This document shows positions 1 to 4,490 of a DNA stretch of 6,120 nt, one piece after another; the first letter of the stretch is position 1; the number at the start of each line of letters is the position of its first letter. The translations under genes and the position numbers were made by a program. The notes beneath the pieces were generated by a model that had not been told where the DNA came from, did no database searches, and saw only the letters and a program-made list of their open reading frames with translations. Location of the stretch: assembly GCA_016873595.1 (NCBI GenBank), contig VGWZ01000120.1, forward strand, positions 1 through 6,120, in the 5' to 3' direction. Source of the stretch: Nitrospira sp. Lineage in GTDB: Bacteria; Nitrospirota; Thermodesulfovibrionia; Thermodesulfovibrionales; SM23-35.

Positions 1-407
1 ACATGGATATAGAAATATATGCCTCTTTTATCATAAGGCCAGAATTCGTGAAGGAAGACTTTAGGGAATTCAGAGACTATTGCCGTAATCTAAGACTAAA
101 TTTTGCAACCTTTTCTGTGCTCACACCCCTTCCAGGGACAGACCTTTATGAAAAGGTTAAAGATCAACTAATAACACATAATTACGACTATTTTGATTTT
201 TTACATACCCTTCTTCCAACAACTCTTCCTCTTAAAGAATTCTACAGAGAGCTTTACGAACTTTATAAAAAGTCAGTTCCTTTGCACTCATGGATTTCAT
301 TCATAAGGAAATTTCCATTAGTAGAGATACCATCTATTCTTAAGATATCAAATCGAGTCTTTAATCAGATCAGGAATGCATACAAGGATTATGATGGGTA
401 TTTGTAA
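1..407 (+). CDS. B12-binding radical SAM protein, C-terminal part (5' end outside window; possibly hopanoid C-3 methylase HpnR)
   Basis: The reading frame enters from the left edge and stops with TAA at 405-407. The visible 134 residues are the C-terminal part of a cobalamin-binding radical SAM enzyme. The key signature is TPLPGTDLYEKV (about residues 41-52 of the visible part), which is typical of the end of the radical SAM barrel in this family. After it comes an aromatic-rich stretch, YDYFDFLHTLLPT (61-73), and a helical tail with no further domain. The N-terminal B12-binding domain and the CxxxCxxC iron-sulfur motif would lie upstream and cannot be seen. The pattern ITHNYDYFDF followed by LLPTTLPLKEFY resembles my recollection of HpnR, which methylates hopanoids at C-3. 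That subfamily call is a guess, whereas the B12/radical SAM family call is fairly safe. The gene converges on the minus-strand gene ending at 418, only 10 bases away, with no hairpin terminator visible between them. Confidence 0.75.
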   Translation, partial: MDIEIYASFIIRPEFVKEDFREFRDYCRNLRLNFATFSVLTPLPGTDLYEKVKDQLITHNYDYFDFLHTLLPTTLPLKEFYRELYELYKKSVPLHSWISFIRKFPLVEIPSILKISNRVFNQIRNAYKDYDGYL

Positions 408-417
408 AAGAATTGTT

Positions 418-699
418 TCAGGAAGTTAAAAGTCCTATCCCATACTTTTTAATCTTATACCCGATCTGCCGTGACGTAATGCCAAGCATCCTCGCTGCCC
501 TTGCCTGAACCCAGCCAGACTTCTCAAGGGCAGTGAGAATACTTGATTTCTCTATGTCCTCGATCCCTGCCTTAAGTGACTCATTGTTCAGGACTTCTTT
601 GGATGCGAGCAGTTTGAGGTTTATCGGGAGGTCTGAAGATGTAATCGCTTCTCTATTGGACATGATCACCATCCGCGCAAAATAGTAATCACTGCGCAT
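418..699 (-). pseudogene. Remnant of a NifA/NtrC-type sigma-54-dependent activator (C-terminal Fis-type HTH only)
   Basis: The 93-residue product matches only the C-terminal end of a sigma-54 enhancer-binding protein. Residues about 10-25 (RMVIMS...SSDLP) correspond to the end of the AAA+ module, where family members read 'NC(I/V)ER(A/M)V...DLP'. A short linker follows. Residues 53-88 form a Fis-type helix-turn-helix, including ALEKSGWVQARAARMLGI and SRQIGYKIKKYGI, which is very close to the NifA DNA-binding tail. The AAA+ ATPase core (Walker A, the GAFTGA sigma-54 contact loop, Walker B) and any GAF or receiver domain are missing. The first eight or nine residues do not fit the family. An in-frame TAA lies seven codons upstream of the ATG, and the divergent fmdB remnant occupies the space beyond, so the missing part is not nearby in another frame. 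It is most simply a gene fragment. It may still be expressed as a small DNA-binding protein, with alternative Met starts at 672 and 663. Confidence 0.7.
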
Positions 700-725
700 T
701 ATACCATTTTTGATTTAACTTTCAG
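698..725 (-). promoter_or_regulatory. Candidate extended -10 sigma-70 promoter facing the NifA-like remnant
   Basis: On the minus strand, TATAAT (703 to 698) is a perfect -10 hexamer preceded by TGG, giving an extended -10 (TGnTATAAT). A partial -35, CTGAAA (725 to 720, 4 of 6 matches), lies 16 bases upstream. Transcription would start near 691, just inside the longest reading frame. The ATG at 697-699 overlaps the -10 and would be excluded from the mRNA, so translation would have to use Met10 (672) or Met13 (663). GGTGATC directly before the 663 start resembles an extended Shine-Dalgarno. This is motif-based only. Confidence 0.4.
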
Positions 726-738
726 AATGTAGTAACAT
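710..738 (+). promoter_or_regulatory. Weak candidate promoter for the fmdB-like remnant
   Basis: TTGATT (710-715) and TAACAT (733-738) are separated by 17 bases, each matching the sigma-70 consensus at four of six positions. They lie about 25 bases before the fmdB-like start and overlap the divergent minus-strand promoter. A run of five G at 751-755, six bases before the ATG, can serve as ribosome binding site. AT-rich sequence makes chance matches likely. Confidence 0.2.
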
Positions 739-761
739 AGTTAAAATTTCGGGGGCTTTTC

Positions 762-966
762 ATGCCGATCTATGAATATATATGCAAAAATTGTAATCAC
801 CGTTTCTCTGTATTACAAAAGGCAGTTTCTACAGAAAAAGATACCATGTGTCCAAAATGCGGATCATTATGATATAAAGAAAATTTTCTCTGTATTTAGT
901 TGTGTTTCTCCGGGAAAAAGCCTTTCAACTTCCTCTCCAACATCGGATTTCAGTGGCGTAGGTTGA
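762..966 (+). pseudogene. FmdB-family zinc-ribbon protein gene, frameshifted
   Basis: From ATG 762 the product begins MPIYEYICKNC, the hallmark start of FmdB-type small zinc-ribbon regulators, and continues to MCPKCGSL before TGA at 870-872 (36 residues). The four zinc ligands are C8, C11, C30 and C33. The family-like continuation is present one base further, in the +1 frame: after the TGA region it reads DIKKIFSVFSC and then a Ser/Thr-rich tail ending SSPTSDFSGVG, with TGA at 964-966. FmdB relatives typically end with such a Ser-rich SDFSGxG tail. Removing one T from the TTAT at about 867-870 restores a full gene of roughly 67 codons. This points to a one-base insertion, or a sequencing error, rather than two genes. 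The short product keeps the complete zinc ribbon, so it could still fold. The FmdB name comes from a formamidase/amidase gene cluster; the molecular function of the family is poorly known. Confidence 0.75.
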
Positions 967-1060
967 AGAATCTCCTCCTGCTGAACCGTGAGTTCAAGAA
1001 AAGGACAAGATAACCCTCTATTACACCATTTTTATTATTTTCTAGTGACCTGTTAAGACA

Positions 1061-1090
1061 TTGACAGGGTAATCATTAAATTGGTAGAAT
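1061..1090 (+). promoter_or_regulatory. Sigma-70 promoter of the rpsU-yqeY-NIF3-dnaG-rpoD operon
   Basis: TTGACA at 1061-1066 is a perfect -35 hexamer. TAGAAT at 1085-1090 matches the -10 at five of six positions, and the spacer is 18 bases. Transcription should start near 1097, giving a leader of about 30 bases before rpsU, too short for an elaborate leader regulator. It is the best-scoring housekeeping promoter I see in the window. No further promoter of similar quality is apparent between the operon genes, which fits a single transcript. Confidence 0.75.
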
Positions 1091-1109
1091 TATATTTAAT
1101 TTTCAGACA

Positions 1110-1120
1110 GAGGGGAGGGG
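1110..1120 (+). promoter_or_regulatory. Strong Shine-Dalgarno of rpsU that decides the start
   Basis: The purine run GAGGGGAGGGG ends seven bases before ATG 1128, the start that gives the canonical bS21 N-terminus (MPFVRVRE). A second ATG at 1124, in another frame, lies only three bases from the run and would encode just eight residues. Spacing and homology both favour 1128. Confidence 0.7.
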
Positions 1121-1127
1121 TATATGA

Positions 1128-1325
1128 ATGCCCTTTGTAAGGGTTCGTGAGAGCGACTCTTTTGAAAACGCGCTGAAAAAGTTCAAAAAACAGTGCGAAA
1201 AAGAAGGAATCCTCTCCGATATAAAGAAGAGAGAGCACTACGAGAAACCAAGTGCGAAAAGGAAAAAAAAGGCACTTGCTGCCCGTAAAAAAGCTATTAA
1301 GAGAGTAAAGTTGGCGGTAAGGTAA
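1128..1325 (+). CDS. rpsU: Small ribosomal subunit protein bS21
   Basis: This 65-residue, strongly basic protein has the bS21 signature: N-terminal MPFVRVRESDSFENALKKFK, then CEKEGIL (about 38 residues before the end), KKREHYEKPSAKRK, and a Lys/Arg-rich tail. bS21 sits on the 30S platform near the 3' end of 16S rRNA and helps initiation on natural mRNAs. The length is normal (60-71 in relatives). It is the first gene of the operon, directly behind the promoter at 1061-1090 and a strong Shine-Dalgarno. The stop TAA at 1323-1325 shares its last A with the ATG of the next gene, so translation of the two is probably coupled. Codons 46-48 contain a run of eight A (1263-1270), a possible slippage site. 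Its position ahead of dnaG and rpoD is the classic macromolecular-synthesis arrangement known from E. coli. Confidence 0.95.
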   Translation: MPFVRVRESDSFENALKKFKKQCEKEGILSDIKKREHYEKPSAKRKKKALAARKKAIKRVKLAVR

Positions 1326-1774
1326 TGTCCCTTCTGCAGAAATTTGACGATGATTTGAAGGTAGCTATAAAGACATCGGATAAACTGAAGGTTTCTGTCT
1401 TAAGGATGGCAAAGGCAGCCCTTAAGAACAGACAGATAGAGAAAAGGGGAGAATTGTCCGAAGATGAAATACTCTCTGTCATCTCTATGCTCTCTAAACA
1501 GAGAAGGGAGTCAATTGAACAGTTTTCAAAGGGAGGAAGAGATGACCTCGCCGATAAAGAAAGACAGGAACTCGAAATACTCCAATCATATATGCCAAGT
1601 CAACTCACCCCGGAAAAACTTGACAGAATAATCATCGATACAATAAAAGAATCTTCTGCACAAGGCATAAAAGACATAGGTAAGGTAATGAGCCTCCTTA
1701 TGCCTCGTGTAAAAGGCGCTGCGGATGGAAAGGTTGTCAATCAGCGCGTAAAAGAACTTTTGGAAAAGATATGA
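1325..1774 (+). CDS. yqeY: GatB/YqeY domain-containing protein
   Basis: The 149-residue protein fits the usual length of stand-alone YqeY proteins. Family marks are the N-terminal LKVSVLRMAKAALKNRQIEK (about 21-40), SKQRRESIEQFSKGGRDDLA (57-76), the LQSYMPSQL segment (86-94), and the C-terminal GKVMSLLMPRVKGAADGKVVN (119-139). The fold is two helical bundles related to the tail domain of GatB and of some glutaminyl-tRNA synthetases, where it contacts tRNA. The role of free YqeY is not established, but its frequent place next to rpsU suggests a link to translation. The ATG overlaps the rpsU stop (TAATG), and GGCGG at 1313-1317 inside rpsU provides a ribosome binding site. Its own TGA overlaps the next ATG (ATGA at 1771-1774). 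No anomaly is seen. Confidence 0.92.
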   Translation: MSLLQKFDDDLKVAIKTSDKLKVSVLRMAKAALKNRQIEKRGELSEDEILSVISMLSKQRRESIEQFSKGGRDDLADKERQELEILQSYMPSQLTPEKLDRIIIDTIKESSAQGIKDIGKVMSLLMPRVKGAADGKVVNQRVKELLEKI

Positions 1775-2742
1775 AACTTAAAGATATTTACAAAAAGGCT
1801 ATAGAAACTGGCCTTAAGAATGATCCTCGTGGCAATGAAGCTGCCACAAAAGATCTATTACGCAGGGAAAAAGAGTTTAATGAACTCAAACCTGACGAGA
1901 AAGAGTTTTTTGATACAGAATCCCTCCAGAACCCTTATTCTGATTCAAGAATTCTCTACGGCACAGGTGAAGAGGAAATTAAAAGTATCCTCATTGGTAT
2001 TGATATTGAAGTCGGGGAAATACTCCTTGCTGATAACCTCAGGTCAAAGGGCAGGCGTGTTGATCTTCTTCTCTCACACCATCCTGAAGGAAGAGCATAC
2101 GCAAACCTTTACAGTGTGATGCAGATGCAGTCTGATATTTTGAACAGATTTGGCGTCCCTATTAATATTGCAGAAGGACTCATGGAAGGGAGGATAAAGG
2201 AAGTAGAGCGAAGATTGATGCCTGCTAACCATACAAGGGCAGTTGATGCAGCAAGGCTTCTCAATATTCCATTTCTCTGTCTTCATACACCTGCTGACAA
2301 TATGGTTGCAAGTTATCTCCAGCGACTGTTCGATGAAAAGAAACCCTATCTTGTCGCCGATGTGCTCGACATACTCAAGGGCATTCCTGAGTACAAAGAT
2401 GCAGGTCTTTATAGCGTCGGCCCCAAGATTACTCTTGGCCAAAAGAATAGAAAAGCAGGAAAAATTTTTGTTGATATGACAGGTGGTACAGAGGGAGCAA
2501 AGGACATATTTGAAATCCTTACCACAAGCGGAGTGAGTACAATAGTAGGGATGCACCTCAGCGAAGACCATCGTAAAGAGGCAGAAAAAAACCACCTGAA
2601 TGTCATCATTGCTGGACATATTTCGAGCGATACACTCGGCCTGAATTTACTCATAGACGACCTCTCTAAAGGTGAGTCATTAGAAATTCTTGAATGCTCC
2701 GGCTTCAGAAGATTCAGCAGGTCGGAATCGACTCGTCACTGA
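1771..2742 (+). CDS. NIF3-family (NGG1p-interacting factor 3-like) metal-binding protein
   Basis: The 323-residue product carries the spaced metal-ligand motifs of the NIF3/DUF34 family: SHHPEGRAY with H103-H104, LHTPADN with H172 and D176, and GHISSD with H283 and D287. By analogy to E. coli YbgI (two adjacent His, an Asp, then His and Glu four apart) these would hold a two-metal centre. The final ligand is Asp here where Glu is usual. A glycine-rich patch, VDMTGGTEGAKDIFEIL (234-250), precedes the last motif. Residues 1-70 form a charged extension before the core begins at about KSILIGIDIEVGEILL, making the protein longer than YbgI but without the inserted PII-like domain of larger members. 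The biochemical role of the family is unsettled; GTP cyclohydrolase-like and metal-chaperone roles have been proposed. It starts within the yqeY stop (ATGA), with GGAAAAG just upstream, and its TGA is 5 bases before the chosen dnaG start, so it is firmly inside the operon. Confidence 0.85.
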   Translation: MKLKDIYKKAIETGLKNDPRGNEAATKDLLRREKEFNELKPDEKEFFDTESLQNPYSDSRILYGTGEEEIKSILIGIDIEVGEILLADNLRSKGRRVDLLLSHHPEGRAYANLYSVMQMQSDILNRFGVPINIAEGLMEGRIKEVERRLMPANHTRAVDAARLLNIPFLCLHTPADNMVASYLQRLFDEKKPYLVADVLDILKGIPEYKDAGLYSVGPKITLGQKNRKAGKIFVDMTGGTEGAKDIFEILTTSGVSTIVGMHLSEDHRKEAEKNHLNVIIAGHISSDTLGLNLLIDDLSKGESLEILECSGFRRFSRSESTRH

Positions 2743-2747
2743 GCTTA

Positions 2748-4490
2748 ATGAAAGCTGACAGACTCCTTGAAGAAATAAAGTCTAAAATAGACATTGTTGA
2801 GTTTATATCTGATTATGTCAACTTAAAGAAAACAGGACAGAACTACAAAGCGCTCTGTCCTTTCCATTCTGAAAAAACCCCGTCATTTATGGTCAGCCAA
2901 TCCAAACAGATATTTCACTGTTTTGGATGTGGAATCGGAGGCGATGTCGTAAGCTTTTTGATGAAACACGAAAACCTCTCATTCGGTGAAGCATTACGGC
3001 ATATTGCAAAAAAAGCTGGCATCAAGATAACAGACTACACGGTGAGCAAAGATTTTTATGAAAAGCGCGATAGGATACTCCACATTAACAAAGAGGCAAT
3101 GAATTTTTTTATAAAAACCCTTAATGGTTCAGAAGCAGCGAGGGCATATCTTGAGAAAAGAGATATTCACGAGGATTCCATTCACAGATTTTGCATAGGT
3201 TATGCACCTGAGGAAAGGGATGGTCTTTGTAAGTATCTGAAGAAGATCGGCTTCAGCGATTCTCTTATCAAAGATGCAGGGCTTGCTCTGTCTGATGAAA
3301 GAGGTTACAGAGATGTGTTCAAGAAACGTATCATTTTCCCCATATTTAATTATCAGAATGATGTGATTGCCTTTGGTGGAAGGGTTATGGACAATTCGCT
3401 CCCGAAATACCTCAATACTTCTGAGACTGAAGTATTCAAGAAAGGCGAGGCACTCTTTGCCTTGAATCTCGCAAAAGAAGAGATACGGAAAAAAGGTTAT
3501 GCCATTGTTGTTGAGGGCTATCTTGATGCGATAGTATGCCACCAATATGGTTTCAAAAACACAGTTGCACCATTGGGCACAGCCTTAACGTCGAGTCACT
3601 CTGAACAAAAGCATCAGCTTTCTACAGACAGCCATTTACAGAGGCTTAATAAACAGCACTTGCAGTGGCTCAAACCGCTCACCGGAAAAGTAGTAATCGT
3701 TTTTGATAGTGATGAGGCAGGTGTTGCTGCTGCAAAAAGGTCTCTGGCAATCCTTTCTGAATGTGACTTCAGAATAAAAATCTCACTCCTTCCTAAAGGT
3801 GAAGATCCTGATAGTTTTTTAAGAAAGAATGGCGAACAGCAGTTTAAAAATTTGCTTTCCAGTGCTCTGTCTATTATAGAGTTCCTCCAGACTACGTCAA
3901 GGGGAGATAGAATAGATACTGTAAAAGAGGCTCTTGGAATAATTGCAGCCACAACGGATTTGATTTTAGCTGAGGAACTCCTCAGTGAACTTGCTGACAG
4001 ATTGAGGATACATGAATCAGTTCTCAGAAGTGAACTCAAAAAGATAAAGAAAAAGACTGGTCCCCATAAATTGGAAGGACTCAAGATAGATAAGACAATA
4101 AAGAGTAGAGAGGAGTATCTTCTCTTAAGCGCGATTATTGCATCTCCTGAAAAAGCAGATGATATACTCTCACGATTAGATATTGAAGATTTGAGAGAAG
4201 ATACAATAAAGTCTCTCTTTAAGAAAATTAAGGCCCTTGCAAATAAATGTAATTTGAGTTCCCTTCTCGATGCGGCAGATGACTCGGAAAAGGTCATAAT
4301 TACTGCGCTCTCTCTCAAACCTGGATTTGACTTAGAACATATTGACAGAAACATTGATGATTGTCTGCATACACTCTTACAGAAAAAATTCGAAGAGAAA
4401 GTAAGGCATGCTGAAGAATCTGGTGATATTGCTCTTCTGAATTTACTGCTCAAAGAAAAACGTAGTCTTATGAAAAGGGTTATTCCATGA
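2748..4490 (+). CDS. dnaG: DNA primase DnaG
   Basis: This 580-residue primase synthesises RNA primers for DNA replication and works with the replicative helicase. Numbered from the chosen start, the zinc-binding domain has C37, H40, C58 and C61 (CPFH ... CFGC). The polymerase core includes YLNTSETEVFKKGEALFALN (221-240). The TOPRIM catalytic motifs are VEGYLD (E256), GTALT (277-281), FDSDEAG (D320, D322) and KGEDPDSF (350-357). The rest is the C-terminal helicase-binding region, poorly conserved as usual. I chose ATG 2748 because it places MKADRLLEEIKSKIDIVEFI at the N-terminus, as in relatives. An in-frame ATG at 2694 would add 18 residues and overlap the NIF3 gene by 49 bases. The Shine-Dalgarno before 2748 is weak, so coupling to NIF3 termination five bases upstream is likely. 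An unusual 20-residue insertion sits after GTALTSSH (nt 3600-3659). The TGA overlaps the rpoD ATG. Confidence 0.96.
   Translation: MKADRLLEEIKSKIDIVEFISDYVNLKKTGQNYKALCPFHSEKTPSFMVSQSKQIFHCFGCGIGGDVVSFLMKHENLSFGEALRHIAKKAGIKITDYTVSKDFYEKRDRILHINKEAMNFFIKTLNGSEAARAYLEKRDIHEDSIHRFCIGYAPEERDGLCKYLKKIGFSDSLIKDAGLALSDERGYRDVFKKRIIFPIFNYQNDVIAFGGRVMDNSLPKYLNTSETEVFKKGEALFALNLAKEEIRKKGYAIVVEGYLDAIVCHQYGFKNTVAPLGTALTSSHSEQKHQLSTDSHLQRLNKQHLQWLKPLTGKVVIVFDSDEAGVAAAKRSLAILSECDFRIKISLLPKGEDPDSFLRKNGEQQFKNLLSSALSIIEFLQTTSRGDRIDTVKEALGIIAATTDLILAEELLSELADRLRIHESVLRSELKKIKKKTGPHKLEGLKIDKTIKSREEYLLLSAIIASPEKADDILSRLDIEDLREDTIKSLFKKIKALANKCNLSSLLDAADDSEKVIITALSLKPGFDLEHIDRNIDDCLHTLLQKKFEEKVRHAEESGDIALLNLLLKEKRSLMKRVIP
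3600..3659 (+). repeat. 60-bp in-frame insertion/imperfect duplication inside the DnaG TOPRIM domain
   Basis: Most primases pass from GTALT directly to a short helix (HLQWLKPL-like) and then to the VVIVFDSDEAG strand. Here SEQKHQLSTDSHLQRLNKQH is inserted between GTALTSSH and LQWLKPLTGK. The insert is exactly 60 bases and is bracketed by the tetramer CACT (3597-3600 and 3657-3660). The end of the insert looks like a diverged copy of what follows: HLQRLN (3633-3650) and HLQWLK (3657-3674) agree at 13 of 18 bases, with most differences at third positions. A short inverted repeat AAAGC-ATCA-GCTTT lies at 3608-3621. All catalytic residues flanking the insert are intact. Confidence 0.5.

Noticed and set aside
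772..966. A separate 64-codon gene starting at ATG 772
   Set aside because: Only its second half resembles a known family, and that half is the FmdB continuation; the first half is the wrong frame of the fmdB zinc ribbon. It is part of the frameshifted gene.
980..996. Hairpin TGAAC-CGTGA-GTTCA as a terminator after the fmdB remnant
   Set aside because: The stem is only five base pairs and no T-run follows on the plus strand.
1263..1270. A8 run in rpsU as a programmed slippage site
   Set aside because: The zero frame gives a complete normal bS21, and Lys-rich tails naturally contain A-runs; nothing suggests a second product.
2074..2619. Cys/His-rich 181-codon minus-strand frame opposite the NIF3 gene
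   Set aside because: It is a shadow of the NIF3 gene; the cysteines are irregularly spaced and derive from antisense reading of common Ala/Thr codons.
2694..2747. Upstream in-frame dnaG start at 2694
   Set aside because: It would add 18 residues not typical of primases and overlap the NIF3 coding region by 49 bases; ATG 2748 gives the canonical N-terminus.
4342..4370. Internal promoter for rpoD inside dnaG (perfect TTGACA at 4342-4347)
   Set aside because: No acceptable -10 lies 16-19 bases downstream; the best hexamers there match TATAAT poorly, and the bases encode ordinary primase codons.
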